Positions 20,743-33,838 of a stretch of DNA of 64,000 nucleotides are shown piece after piece; position 1 is the stretch's first letter; each line of letters opens with the position of its first letter. Both the position numbers and the translations under genes were made by a program. The notes under the pieces are model-generated. The model had not been told where the DNA came from. It saw nothing but the letters and a program-made list of their open reading frames with translations, and did not search any database. The stretch is from Helicostylum pulchrum (taxonomy: Eukaryota > Mucoromycota > Mucoromycetes > Mucorales > Mucoraceae): assembly GCA_025677825.1 (NCBI GenBank), contig JAIXMO010000005.1, positions 744,001 to 808,000 on the forward strand, read 5' to 3'.

Positions 20743-21549
20743 ATGGGATCTGATCGGTAAGTACCAATAATCCATCCATCCATCATAGAAATGTTACGTA
20801 CCAGGATGAAACAGACAGAAAAAAAAAAGAGAGATAGACAAAACGAAGCACACATAAAGATACATCAATTCTTTTTTTTTAGAACCGGCAGAGAGATATT
20901 TTACATTGAATGACGAAATGATTATGTGTAGTATATAACGATGGAATTTAAATAGTTTAGACGATGGAACGTATAAAACCAACTGATAGTTTAGTCTCGT
21001 TCAACTTTTTCTACTGCAAAAAAAAAAAATTAGCAGCAAAAACACCATTACAATTCACCACTCTTTTTTTTCTTTCTTTTTTTCTTGTTTCATCTTGGGG
21101 AAAAAGGAACAACTGTGCTATGTGTACTCAATGAGAAAGTAAAAACTTACACTTTCATTTTTTTTAAAAAAAAAATAGTCTTTACAGCAAGGGCCGTGTT
21201 TTGGGCTATGAACGTGCCATGCGTACTCAAAACCCTGACGTCTCTCTTATTCAAGTTGAAGGTGTCCAAACCACCAAGGATGCTCAATTCTACCTCGGTA
21301 AGCGTGTTGCCTATGTCTACCGTGCTCAACGTGAGGTCAATGGTTCCAAGATCCGTGTCATTTGGGGTCGTATTGCTCGTACTCACGGTACCAACGGTGT
21401 TGTCAAGGCTCGTTTCCGTAAGAACTTGCCTCCCAAGGTTTTCGGTGCTTCCGTCCGTATTGTAAGTTTTGAATTATGCCGATTTTTGATTTGATCTTTT
21501 TACTAACTTTTTTTTATTTTATTAGATGCTCTACCCTTCCAACATCTAA
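20743..21549 (+). CDS. RPL33: 60S ribosomal protein eL33
   Basis: Component of the large ribosomal subunit (L35a family). Exons 20743-20756, 21179-21461 and 21526-21549 give 106 aa, one less than the yeast protein. Exon 1 is only 14 nt: ATGGGATCTGATCG followed by GTAAGT, so the protein begins [19 protein letters not shown]. The RLY-KG start is diagnostic and requires this donor. The body ([40 protein letters not shown]) and the end MLYPSNI are unmistakable. The first intron is 422 nt, several times longer than others here, as is common for ribosomal protein genes. Confidence 0.95.
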
Positions 21550-22291
21550 ATTGTTTTTTTATATATAACTATATTTTTTTTTACCTTTTAAAAATCATAC
21601 ATATATAAAAATCGATTTTTTCTGAAAAAAAAAAAAGTTGTGTTTTTGTGTATTATGTTTTGTGTGTATTTTATGTGTGTGTTTTATGTGTGTTTTAATA
21701 AAGGAGAAAAAGGTCATAAAAGGAAGAGAAATGTCAAAACTAAAAAAAAAAAGGGAAATTGTGATTATACAAGAGTGTGAGAAAAATGGGACATAAACCA
21801 TGCAAAAAAGTTCATCGGCCGTCCGGTAACCAGGAGATTATGCTCGTCCGTCCTACAACATATTTTACATCATTGCAAGTGTCACGAGGGACAAAGAAAG
21901 TTCAAATTGTCGCGGAGGATAAGTTTCATTTTTTGCTAAAAAGGAAAAAAAGAAAAAATTGCATATTTCATAACGAAGAAAAGCATATTAAATACACACA
22001 AAAAGAGAATGTTACGTACGTATAGTTATCATAAGACAAGGAAGGAATATTATTCAGCTAGTTAAAACAAATAATAGGTTATTTGTTATCTAACCTCCTG
22101 ATGAGCGTTTTTTTTTTCCCTAATACTACTTTTTTTTCGGTTTTCAGCATTTAAAGGCCTTAATAAATCTGGCAACCGTGGGAAACCCATATTAAATGCT
22201 CTTCAAAAACTGATTATAAAAAGGAAATCATTTTTCCCAACTTTACTTTTTTTTTTTTCTTCATTATTCTAAAAACCTACATTATTATAAT
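21550..22291. other. intergenic between eL33 and HPPD
   Basis: 3' UTR and promoter space. T runs and a TGTGT-rich stretch (21650-21690). An 82-codon plus-strand ORF at 21777 has no motif. No RNA gene seen. Confidence 0.45.
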
Positions 22292-23799
<1,508 letters not shown>

Positions 23800-24071
23800 A
23801 TCTTATATGTAATTTTTCTCTTCTCTTCTCTTTATTTCCCTTACTGTATAAATCACCCCCATGTTACCTCTATTAAATAAAAAAAAAACTATTTTTGTCA
23901 TAAAAAAAAAAGGTATATTACTTTGATTTTTTATTTTTTTTTTAGTTTTAGGTAGAATAAGGAACTCTATTTTGTAAAGCTCTGTTATCAACATATTCAA
24001 GTTCAACAAACCTAAAAAAAAATAAAGTTATTACTTATAATCACAATTACTGTTTTTAGAGTGTTTGTGTG

Positions 24072-24914
24072 TTACCCAAGAAGAGAATTTTTAAATTTGC
24101 CTAAATGTTCGGCCATTTGATTGACCTGTTCTTGAGGCACAAGTAACGAGGTAGCTTCAATGACCCACATATCCTCACGACCGAAATGTACTGCAGATGA
24201 CACATCTACCTTTGTCTTGAGCTACTTTTTAAACATTAGAGCAAAAAGTAACAAATAATTTAAAAAGTAATTATATACCTTGTATAGTTGAGATACTGTG
24301 ATTTTAAGTGTTTTGTCGAATGCAAACAAATGTCCTTTTCGTACTACTTCAAATGAATAACTTTTTTTTGTCCGTTAGGTTTTTTTTTTTTTTTTGGGGT
24401 TTACTGCTGCTGCTTTTATACCTGTAACCTAATGATCTCATAAATCGAAACACGTCCCCAGATAATTGAACTCGTGCATTGGGACGCACAGTGACAGCTC
24501 TTGCACGTTGGGGTTCAGGATTACCTTGCATACACAAGTACCTAAAAATGCAAAAAATTAAAAATTATTTTTAATAATATACAGGCGTAAAATATAGTTT
24601 ACCACTGCCTAAAACGAAAACTCTTTTCTTTTTCGGTTGTTATTTTAGACTGTACTCGTAATACAACGTCGTCGTTACGAGCAGGACCCACAGGTGTTTG
24701 AGCTAAAAAAAAAGAGAGAGAGAGTTTAGAGGTGACTGAAAAAGAGATGAAAGTTTTTTATTTTATTTTTACTGGAAGGTGTAAATATAATCTCATGTTC
24801 AAATAGATCTACAAGTGAATCGTTGCCGCAGATACCAACAAGTCGTTGAATCAGTCTATCCTTTTGTTCTTGACCAATGATAATGCCTTGTAAGCTACAT
24901 TCATAATTCGACAT
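24072..24914 (-). CDS. MED18: Mediator complex subunit 18 (head module)
   Basis: Links Mediator to RNA polymerase II with MED20. Five exons (24914-24773, 24702-24603, 24541-24422, 24360-24279, 24221-24072) total 594 nt, 197 aa. It starts MSNYECSLQGIIIGQEQKDR and has FEHEIIFTP, then QWYLCMQGNPEPQ, RAVTVRPNARVQLSGDVFRF, FEVVRKGHLFAFDKTLKITV and MWVIEATSLLVPQEQ. These match the MED18 order (YxLQG, DHE-F, RYLGQPE, GHLF, KI-V, LVEL-VVAP). All five introns keep phase exactly. Confidence 0.85.
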
Positions 24915-25046
24915 TACAATAAACTTTGAAAAAGTGTTTTTTTTTCGCACGTCACGTTGGGCTTTCACTCTTTTTGTTGTGGTTTTTTTTTTGCCCCTGA
25001 TATTCTTTCCCCCTTTAGTGTTTATATTTTTTTTAAAAAAAGCAAA

Positions 25047-25618
25047 ATGTCAAAGGAAGAAAAGATTACAACATGGATCGATAAACAATCGGAATCACCT
25101 TATCCCATTTGGGCACTTTCAGCAGTTTGTAATATATAAACGAAAACGAACGAACGAAAAAGAAAGTAAGAGTACTGACGTACTATATTTAGCTATTGCG
25201 TTATTACCTCTTGCAGTTAAAAAATCTCCTGGTGTTCCATCCATGTTTCAAACCATGGCGTTTGCAGGTATCTTTGGTGGAGCAGGGTAAGCTTTTTTTT
25301 TTAAAAAAAGGGGGAGGGGGGGGGGAGGAAGTATGATGTTTAATTGTGTGTGTGTGAGTAGGTACGTTACAAATTCAGGTGATTCAGAAAATGGAGCTGG
25401 TATTGCTACAGGTAAAAAGAAAAAAAAATGATTATCTAAATGTTTTTGTGTTAATGCATCATTATTGATTTATAGCGTGGTGTTTATCATGGTCTTTCTT
25501 GAACGCCAAGAGTGCGATCAAGTCAATGAGACCTGTACCAATGGCATTTTTAGCTGCTGTTACATTAAATACGGTTATTTATGGTAAAAAGACATTAAAG
25601 GTGAATGGATACATTTAA
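25047..25618 (+). CDS. AIM19-like small mitochondrial membrane protein
   Basis: Four exons (25047-25128, 25193-25286, 25362-25411, 25476-25618) give about 122 aa. Hydrophobic segments alternate with the signature SGDSENGAGIATAWCLSWSF, which matches the DLENGAGFIATWS region of yeast Aim19, and the ending NTVIYGKKTLKVNGYI matches the ANAVLYGQRFL end. The domain is known as altered inheritance of mitochondria 19; its biochemical role is not established. Exon 1 ends T|GTAATA and joins to CTATTGCG, giving LSAVSIALLPLAVKKSPGVP. Confidence 0.75.
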
Positions 25619-25787
25619 ACTTGTGTCAGCAGTGATGTGTGGTCTTTTTTTGTCCTTCTGTGTGAATATATATAAGTTTTTTTTTTTTCCTTTTTTTAGT
25701 TTCTTCTTTTTTCTTTTTTTTTTTTTTTTTTTTAACCCTTTTTTCTTCCTTCTTTCTTTTTCCTTGTACAAAATAATAAATAAAAAG

Positions 25788-26974
25788 ATGGATGACCGAA
25801 TAATGTACAAGAGATCTCAATGCTTACGTGAATATGTAGCATCCTTTCACTTGAGTTTTATGGCAAGTTTCTTTTAAGAAAATTATATACTTTTTTTTTG
25901 CTTTTTTTTTTTATGTTTTTTTTGTTGTTGTTTGCAATTGTGGTAACTTATAAATGCTGTTAAATCTATTATAGTTTATTGGACTTGCTGTTACTTCAAT
26001 AGGTAAGGATATTTTAAACTATACTGGATCAAGTTTAACTGAAATAGAATACAAAAAAAAGGTGCATATTTTATCAACTCTAATATGAGCAGGACATTTT
26101 CGATATCTTTATTAATACTGGGTGTAATAATAACAACAACAAGCTTTATTGGCTGCTTCGGTGCTCATTTGGAACACACTGGTTTTTTAAATACCTACAG
26201 TAGTATCACTGCAATTGCATTGATTTTAGAACTAGGTAAGCATTTTTTCCTCCAACCCCAAACAAAAAAAAAGGTCATCTTACATATAAATTTTTATTTA
26301 TTGTAGTAACAATGGGACTAGCTTATAGTCATAAATCACAAGTAAAGAGAGAGAAAAAAAAAAAGGAGAGAGATACAATAGAAAATAACTCCTTTTTTTT
26401 TTATTTTAGCTTGATTATTATGGAAGTTTAACTTGGGATTTCTTTCAAGACAATGATTCTAAATTCTTGTATGATCTTGAGCGATCGTGAGTGTAAAAAT
26501 ACTTTGTTTTGTTTGTTTTTGCTGATGTGAGATTTTAGGATAAAGTGTTGCGGATATGCTGATGTAAAGGATCGATCTGTCCCAAAGACTTGTTCTGTTT
26601 CTTTAGGAGTTGATACCGGATGCAGGGAATCGATTGTATCTGTGGTGCAAGATCAATGGGTGACTATGGGAATTTTATGTTTATTATCCATTCAGGTAGT
26701 AAAAAAAAAAAAAAGAATATATACAATGAAAGCCAAAAATAACAATTATTATTTTTAGTTGATTGCGTTGTTTGTATCTGTGATTCTAAGTATAATCATG
26801 GATCGTGAAACAAGAGAAGAAGAAACGTACATGGCGTTATTATCCAGTCAACATAATAATTCATGGCTTGGAAACGGAGAAAGCTCGTATATTGGTAGTA
26901 GTGGCTACTTTGGGAGAACCAATAGAACAAGCCAAAGAAGTATTCCAAAGTATGGAAGTACACCATCAAAATAA
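25788..26974 (+). CDS. tetraspanin, with one apparent frameshift in an A8 run
   Basis: Four-pass membrane protein that organises other membrane proteins. Exons 25788-25862, 25975-26235, 26307-26341, 26410-26486, 26539-26695, 26759-26974. TM1 is YVASFHLSFM|FIGLAVTSIG, TM2 SISLLILGVIITTTSFIGCF, TM3 around SITAIALILELVTMGLAY. The large loop carries the family mark IKCCGYADV with further Cys in KTC and GCRE; TM4 is ILCLLSIQLIALFVSVILSI. Intron 1 would need a GC donor (ATG|GCAAGT). In exon 2 the frame breaks at eight A (26053-26060): one more A joins EIEYKKK to GAYFINSNMSRTFSIS. Either a sequencing or assembly error, or a true frameshift. Confidence 0.75.
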
Positions 26975-27128
26975 AAAATGTGTAAATAAATAAAAAATAG
27001 TTGCTTGTGTCGGCTGATAAAAAAAAAAAAAAATGTATTAATATATGTGTGTGTGTGTGTGTGTGTATAATTTCCCTTTTTTTTTCTCTCTTTCTTTCTT
27101 TATTTTATTTTTTTCCCTCTTTTTAAGA

Positions 27129-28663
27129 ATGTCGAATACAACAACAACGAGTGATATACCACTATTAACACCCTTCTTACACTATATACCCACTTCACCA
27201 CCTTCTCAAGAATTGGATTTTCATTTACCATCTCGTACTCCATTGCATGGACTTACTGTTTCTGAATGGGCAGGTTCAAAAACCAGGCATCATTGTAAAA
27301 TAATAATTTTTTTTATTTTTAAAAATAGTATTTATTGTCTAGCGTACTAACTAAAACTCTATAGCAAATATAACAAATACAACTACACCATTAAATACTA
27401 CACCACTAACACCCACTAATATATCTTACTCTAATAATACAGCAACAACAAATATCAACAAACCAATTGTATTAAAAGACTCTACAGAAGATAACTGGAA
27501 AGATGTGTATCGCAACATCAAATGTATGGACCAGCTTTATGATGCTTCCTTTTACTCTTGGCTAAAATCAGAAGAAAATGTTTTGGTCACGGCAATGTAT
27601 TTACATCGCATTGCTAATGAGTACCCACTTGTTCGCATCATCAATGCTTTGAAATGGCTCATAAGCGACTGGAGACTAGAAAGTATCAGCACCCTAGTAA
27701 GGCATGTGACCGTTGACTGGTGTGATGAAGCAGGTAATAAAAAAAAAAAAAATCTTTTTTTTTTCTTTTTTTTTCCCCTCCCCCCTTTTTTTTTATATTA
27801 TTGTACCCCTAAAACTCTCCCCTTCTCTCTCTGTAGGTGACCTACGGCGAGCCCACCTTTTACGTCACTTAACTCAAAGTTGGGCGACACAATACACTAC
27901 GACATTAATTACAATGGTATTATCATCAGCACCGTACACCAACAGCTCCAGCTTTCAAAGAGAGAGGTTCTTAAGAGCGTTTACCAAAGAATGGGATTTC
28001 TCTAAACTCTCTGAATTTTTCATGTATTTACAGAGTCCGGCCAATATCGACTACAAGGTCAAATGCGTCATGTTGCAAGAAGCTGCAAGAAGAGAAAGAG
28101 AAACGTTAGGTGCTAAACTCCGAAAGAAGCGTGTGGTGTTTACGGATGAACCGATGCATGATGAAACGGTGAACAAGGAAGAATTACCTGCTATTGAGGT
28201 TGTCATGACAACGACAACAGCGTCAGCAGCAGCGGAAGATAATACGACAAATCGAAGACACCATAGAAGAACTTCTAGTAATGATGTGAATGATATTAAA
28301 CGTCTAAGATTATCTACACCAGATTTAGATCATCCGGAAGAAAATACAAATGAATCTTCTTCTTCAAGTGGTGGTGGTAGTGCTAGTCGTAGGTCGACGT
28401 CTCCTCATCCGTCAAGAACAAATAATTCAACAGCGATGAGCAATGAATTATCTCACTTGCATTTGACTAATGTAGCTAGTAGCAGCAGTACTAGTAGTGG
28501 TAGTAGCGGTGGTGAAGGGGGAAATAGAAGAAGATCAAGTTCTATTTTATCAACAGAGTCTGATGATCCCATGGAAACTGATACAGGGTTAAATAGTAAT
28601 AGTAAAAAAAGAAGTACAACTTCGTCTATCACGTCTCATTTTGCAACTGCAGATGAAAAATAA
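27129..28663 (+). CDS. uncharacterised Ser/Thr-rich protein
   Basis: Three exons (27129-27273, 27365-27733, 27837-28663) sum to 1341 nt, 446 aa. The first quarter is Thr/Pro/Asn-rich. The middle is a helical-looking block (WKDVYRNIKCMDQLYDASFY, HRIANEYPLVRIINALKWLI, DLRRAHLLRHLTQSWATQYT, FTKEWDFSKLSEFFMYLQSP). The C-terminal 170 residues are low complexity with Ser, Gly and basic runs, RRTSSND, SRRSTSPHPS and KKRSTTSSI, which look like phosphorylation sites. No domain recognised. Its stop lies 12 bp from the stop of the convergent coiled-coil gene. Confidence 0.75.
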
Positions 28664-28675
28664 AAAATGGATATT

Positions 28676-29594
28676 TTATGATTTCTTTTTTTGGAACCTT
28701 TGAATTGCTATTAAAGCTTGAACACAGGATCGCCATTTAAGTAACGGATCGTGATTTGTTGTATTTAATTGGATGCCGTAATATTCATTGACTTCCCTTT
28801 GGCTTGCGACAAAAAAAAAAAAAAAAGAATTAGGGCTTTTTTGTTTTTTGTTGTATGTTATATGTATACCTTTCTTTTAGTGCTTGGTTTTCCATAGTAA
28901 GAAACTTTTTTTGGAATATTAAATCCAATTGTTTCTAAAATATAAAAATGTTAAATTTTTAAAGGGCAGTAAAATAAAAAGCGGGGTAAAAAAATTACGT
29001 TATTATCCACTATTTTCAATTGCTGCTACAAAAAAAAAAAAATGTTTAATTAAAAAAATATATGATTTATAAACTAAAAAAATGTACCTTTTGATTCTCA
29101 ATTACGCTTCTTAATCGGGACGCAGTTTCTGTCTGTTGTTGAATAAATTGTTGCAACTCTTGTTTTTCACGCCTTGACTGCAACAAGTCTTGATTGGCTT
29201 CTTGTAACGAGCAAACCAAGTTTGTATTTTCTACTTGTAATTTATAAACAAGGCTTTTCCAATCTAAATCAGACTGCGATAAAAAAAAAAAAAAAAAGTC
29301 AGGTTATTCTTTTCTTTTTCTTTAGTAGGTGCTTTTTTACATTTTCTTGTGCTGACTAAAATAGAATGAGAAATACTCTTTTCCTTCCCCCCTTTTTTTT
29401 TTAAAAAAAAATTGATTAACCGCCCCTTAAGCTCTTACCTTGAGAGAAGTATAAAAATCTTGTTCTTGTTGACCTATTTCATCATACAAAGTACGTGGTG
29501 GGTTAATAAACTTTTCCAGACATAGTAAAGACTGGTCGCTTTCTTGGCTTTGTAAAGAAGACTGTGGTAACTCTTTTGAAAATAAAGCACTCAT
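28676..29594 (-). CDS. small coiled-coil protein, family not recognised
   Basis: Five exons (29594-29439, 29273-29088, 29025-28999, 28934-28870, 28802-28676) sum to 561 nt, 186 aa. It starts MSALFSKELPQSSLQSQESD. Residues 53-130 form a Gln/Glu/Leu-rich coiled coil (SLVYKLQVENTNLVCSLQEA, SRREKQELQQFIQQQTETAS). The end is globular: EVNEYYGIQLNTTNHDPLLK WRSCVQALIAIQRF (gap added). A coiled coil followed by a small C-terminal head resembles kinetochore or spindle-pole subunits of the Spc24/Spc25 kind, but no diagnostic motif supports naming it. Confidence 0.7.
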
Positions 29595-29827
29595 CTTTTT
29601 TCACGTGGAATTCAAAATGAGTTGAAAAAAGAAAAAAGTTATTAAAACGCTGCTCCCCAAAATAATAATAAAACGCGGGAAAACTCGGGCTTAGAAGTAA
29701 AAAAGTGGATTTCCCAGTTTTAAGTGACGTTTTTTCCCCCCCTGATAATAAAAGTTAAGTGTTTCCTTTTTTTGTATTTTTCTTTTTTTTCTTCTTTTTT
29801 TTATTATTAAAAATACACTTTTTAAAA

Positions 29828-31102
29828 ATGTTCTCGGCTACTAAGGCTTCTTTGCGTACAACTCTTAACGGTAAATACATTTTCCAGTCACAAGTTGCAA
29901 GCCAACTTACCCTTTTTTTTTCTTGTAGTTGCTCGTCGTGCTTACTCCAACAATGGTGGTTATGAGTCTACTTACAAGAACTTGATGATTAACGCTGATA
30001 CCAAGGTTATTTGTCAAGGTTTCACCGGTAAACAGGTAAAAAAATAAAAATAAATTTCTGTGGGACTTTTTAAAATGCGGGGGGAAAAATACGTGTACTA
30101 ATAATAAAAAATTTTAATGAAAAAAAAAAGGGTACTTTCCATTCTCAACAAGCTATTGCTTACGGTACCAAGATGGTCGGTGGTGTTTCACCCAAGAAAG
30201 CTGGTCAAACCCATCTTGACCTCCCTGTTTTCGGTACTGTCCGTGAAGCCGCTGAAGTCACCAAGGCCGACGCCAGTGTTATCTATGTCCCTCCTCCTGG
30301 AGCCGCACAAGCTATTTTAGAAGCCATTGAAGCCGAGATTGGTTTAGTTGTTGCCATCACTGAAGGTATTCCTCAACACGACATGATTCGTGTCAAGCAA
30401 GCCTTGATGACCCAAAACAAGACCCGTTTGGTAGGTCCCAACTGTCCCGGTATGATCTCTGCTGAGCAATGTAAGATCGGTATTATGCCAGGTACTATCT
30501 TGAAGCGTGGTAAGGTTGGTATTGTCTCTCGTTCTGGTACTTTGACCTATGAGGCCGTTCAACAAACTACTGATGCTGGTCTCGGTCAAACTTTGTGTGT
30601 TGGTATTGGTGGTGATCCCTTGAACGGTTCCAACTTTATTGATTGTCTCAAGGTCTTTTTGGAAGATGAGAACACTGAAGGTAATATTTAGAGAGAGAGT
30701 GTGTGTGTAATAAGCGAGAGAGAAAACTAAATCGCTTTTTAATTAGGTATTATCATGATTGGTGAAATCGGTGGTACCGCTGAAGAGGAAGCCGCTGACT
30801 TCTTGACTCAATATAACTTGTCCAGAGCTATTCCTAAGCCTGTTGTTTCCTTCATTGCTGGTTTGACCGCTCCTCCTGGCCGTAGAATGGGTAAGTTTTT
30901 TTTTTTGATTTTTAAAAAGTGAGTTTTGATTTTTAAATTCTTTTTTGTTGTAGGTCACGCTGGTGCTATTATTTCCGGTGGTAAGGGTGGTGCTGGTGAT
31001 AAGATTGCTGCTTTGGAACGTGCTGGTGTCTTTGTCACTCCCTCTCCCGCCAAGTTGGGTGTTTCTTTAAAGCAATGTATGCAAGAAGCTGGTTTAGTTT
31101 AA
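29828..31102 (+). CDS. LSC1: succinyl-CoA ligase alpha subunit, mitochondrial
   Basis: Catalyses succinyl-CoA + NDP + Pi to succinate in the TCA cycle with the beta subunit. Exons 29828-29870, 29929-30035, 30131-30680, 30747-30890, 30954-31102 sum to 993 nt, 330 aa. It begins [20 protein letters not shown], a mitochondrial presequence. CoA-binding part: [37 protein letters not shown] and [17 protein letters not shown]. Ligase part: [20 protein letters not shown], and [17 protein letters not shown] with the phospho-His. Full length and intact. Confidence 0.96.
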
Positions 31103-31458
31103 ATTATCCCCCCTCTTTCTCTCTCTTCATCGCATCCGATTATATACTGTATAAAAAAAAAATGAATTAACTACATACAAAACCAGTAGTACCGTTTTAA
31201 TTAGTGTGTGTGTAACTTGATGTCGTTTTTAATATTTTAAGGGAAACTCTCGGAACTTGTTATTTTAAACGACGGGCTAAATCGTGAGAATTCCTTAAAA
31301 AACTACATCTTTTTTTTAAAAAAAGAAATATGCGGATTTTCCCGAATGTTAAACGGTGTTTGTCATTGTCGCGTTCTATTATAACTTTTTTTTTTAAATC
31401 ACGTGGAGGAAAAGTAGTTATTGAAAAAAAAAAAAAAATTTACATTTGAAGCCACGCG

Positions 31459-31489
31459 AAAATACCAGGAAAAGAGAACCTGGTATTTT
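31459..31489. promoter_or_regulatory. 11-bp perfect inverted repeat before NTF2
   Basis: AAAATACCAGG and CCTGGTATTTT flank a 9-nt A/G spacer, 55 bp before the NTF2 start. It could fold as a hairpin in the 5' UTR or be a dimeric protein site. The rest of the 440-bp gap after LSC1 shows no gene. Confidence 0.45.
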
Positions 31490-31543
31490 TTATTTTTTTT
31501 TCCCTTTCCATCTTCTTCTTAACCTTGAACTTACTTTCAAAAA

Positions 31544-32189
31544 ATGGCTGATATTAACCAAATTGCTACTGCCTTTACTCAATTCTACTACGAAACTTTT
31601 GATCGTAGCAGACAAGAATTGACTCCTCTTTACGTAAGTACTTGAAAGAAAAGAAGAAGCTCATGTGTTTTTGTTTTTGTTTTTGTTTTTTTTACTAATT
31701 CTAAATTGTAGAGAGATCAATCTATGCTTACTTTCGAAGGTCAACAATTTTCTGGCGCTGCCAACGTTGTTGAAAAGTTAGTTGTAAGTATTATTTTGTG
31801 CATTGTGTTTTTTTTTTTTTGCTAAATGGAAGATTAATTTTTTTTTTGTGTGTGTGTAGTCTCTTCCTTTCCAAAAGGTTCAACATCGTATCTCTACTAC
31901 TGATGCTCAACCTGGTAACCCTACTGGCGGTTCCATCATTGTTGCCGTTACTGGTGCTCTTTTGGTAAGTTTTTTTTTTAAAAAAAAGAGAGAGAGAGAG
32001 TGTGTGTGTGTGAGAGAGAAAATAAAAAGGGGAAAAGGTGTCTTACACACGCGCGAAAAAGATGCTAACAAGTATGTATAGATTGACGAAGAACAAAACC
32101 CTCAAATGTTCTCTCAAACCTTCCATTTGGTTCCCGAAAACGGTTCTTACTGGGTTTACAACGATATCTTCCGTTTGAACTACGCTTAA
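31544..32189 (+). CDS. NTF2: nuclear transport factor 2
   Basis: Carries RanGDP into the nucleus through FG nucleoporins. Exons 31544-31633, 31712-31783, 31860-31964, 32082-32189 give 124 aa, the family norm. Starts [20 protein letters not shown]; includes [40 protein letters not shown], and ends [22 protein letters not shown] (gap added). All exon junctions are in phase. Confidence 0.97.
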
Positions 32190-32379
32190 AGATAATACCT
32201 TTCTCGCAAATTTTTTTTTTCTTTTGCTTTATTTTTTTTTTCACTCTAGAAAAAATAATTAAATAAAAAAAAAAGGAGCAGAAATATAAAAAAAAAAAAA
32301 GTGTGTGTTTTATTTTTTGCACAAAGTATATAAGAAAAGGAAGAATTGTTTTACAACGAAAAAAAAAAAAAAAGGAAGT

Positions 32380-33838
32380 TTAAGCAATAGGAGTTGCGTT
32401 CTTATCGAAAACAGCTAAAATGTTTTTACGAATGTTAAAGTCATCCAACTTGCTGGTAGCAACATCGTCAGAGGAAGCGATTTTAGCAAGACGCGCCTTT
32501 TCAGTAGCGAGGAATCCTTCACCGTTAGCAATGACCTTCTCCATGATTTTGGCGTAATAGTTAGCATAACGTGTACCGATTTCTTTAGCAGCTTCAACAG
32601 CCTCAGCATGAATTTGAGCACGAGCACTGGTATCCTTGATAAACTTGATGGCTAATTCGTCCATCTTTTGAAGACGGCCTGCAACAGGTGCTAATCCACC
32701 ACCGACAAGACGGTGGGTACCGCAGTGCTTGTTAAGGTAGTCGACAAACGCTTGCTCAGTACGGCCTCCTTCGTAGGCAACAGGCTCACTTTCACCTGCA
32801 CCAAAGAACTTGAGTGTAGGGAATCCAGAGATTTCGAATTCTGTACCAATATCCTTTTCTTGATCAGCATCAATTTTAGCAACAACACACTATTCTTATC
32901 CAAAGTTAGAGAAAAAATTTTAAAATAACAATTAGTAAATAACTTACGTTTTCTTCATTGGCAAAAGCTTGAGCAACCTTTTCGTAAATAGGAGCTAAAT
33001 AAAAAAAAAAAAGTATTAATAATCTAAAAAAAAAAAAAACGTCATAATATATTTTTGTACCAAGAGTTTTGCAGTGTCCACACCAAGAGGCATAGAATTC
33101 AACTAAAACGTTCTTCTTGGGGTTCAAGACAATATCGTGAAAGTTCTTTGTGGTCAAGGTAACAACGTTTGATTTTTGAGACTTGATACGAGGAGCAATA
33201 CTTGTCTTTTCACGGACAAAGGCAGCGAGGTCAGCCAAGTTACGACCGCCTTGGTAATCCTCCACACCTTCAACCGAGTTGACGCCCTTGGGGAACCATT
33301 TCAAGGTAGGGAATCCCTTGATTTCAAAAGCGGTACCGGTATCACGGTGAGTATCAGCATCAATCTTGGCAATAATAACGTTCTCCTTTTGGTGAGCGAA
33401 AGCGTCACCCAACTCGGACCAGATGGGGGCCAAGTTCTTGCAGTGGCCACACCATGGTGCGTAGAATTCGACAAGGGCAGGTCTGGAACCGTCCATCACA
33501 GTCTTGAAGTTACCGTCTGTCAAGATGACGACGTTACCTTCATGTTCAATTTGGTTCTTCTTACCGGAACTGCTGGTCTTTTGACGAACAAGGTCCAGTA
33601 CATCAGTAGCGGAATTGATGTTCTTGAGTTGTGCAAACGCGTTATTTACTTGCGTGGCAAGTTTTTCAGGTGTGAGGGATTTAAGGTCGTGCACATAAGT
33701 GGTTAGTTTTTTGGCGTTGAGGTGCTTGGTGTGCTCAACAAGGTCATACGCAATTTGTCCACCGTGGTAGTGGTCATATCCGAGGAACCCCGCGTTTACT
33801 ACTAGTAGTAAAAAAAATATCTTTTTGAAAAAGGACAT
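32380..33838 (-). CDS. protein disulfide isomerase with two thioredoxin domains and ERp29-like tail
   Basis: Oxidative folding enzyme of the secretory pathway. Exons 33838-33061, 32994-32948, 32889-32380. N-terminus MSFFKKIFFLLLVVNAGFLG is a signal peptide or anchor. An extra helical region of about 80 residues precedes two thioredoxin domains with active sites YAPWCGHCKNL and YASWCGHCKTL. The alpha-helical C-terminal part (MDELAIKFIKDTSARAQIHA, YANYYAKIMEKVIANGEGFL) matches the ERp29/D domain of the P5/ERp38 (TigA-like) group. It ends KNATPIA with no KDEL or HDEL, so ER retention is unclear. An extra 80-residue N-terminal segment is also unusual. Confidence 0.9.

Noticed and set aside
20900..20980. 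C/D-box snoRNA in the eL33 intron
   Set aside because: Only partial C box and a CTGA are present, with no terminal stem.
21131..21138. ATGAGAAA as first exon of eL33
   Set aside because: Would give MRNLYSKG; the exon at 20743 gives the conserved RLYSKG and has a consensus GTAAGT donor.
26061..26091. 31-nt intron in the tetraspanin (GTGCAT...GCAG)
   Set aside because: Too short, and the phase does not fit; a one-base indel in the A8 run explains both sides.
33176..33706. 176-codon ORF antisense to the PDI gene
   Set aside because: Mirror of a conserved coding frame with strong codon bias; no start context, splice site or motif of its own.
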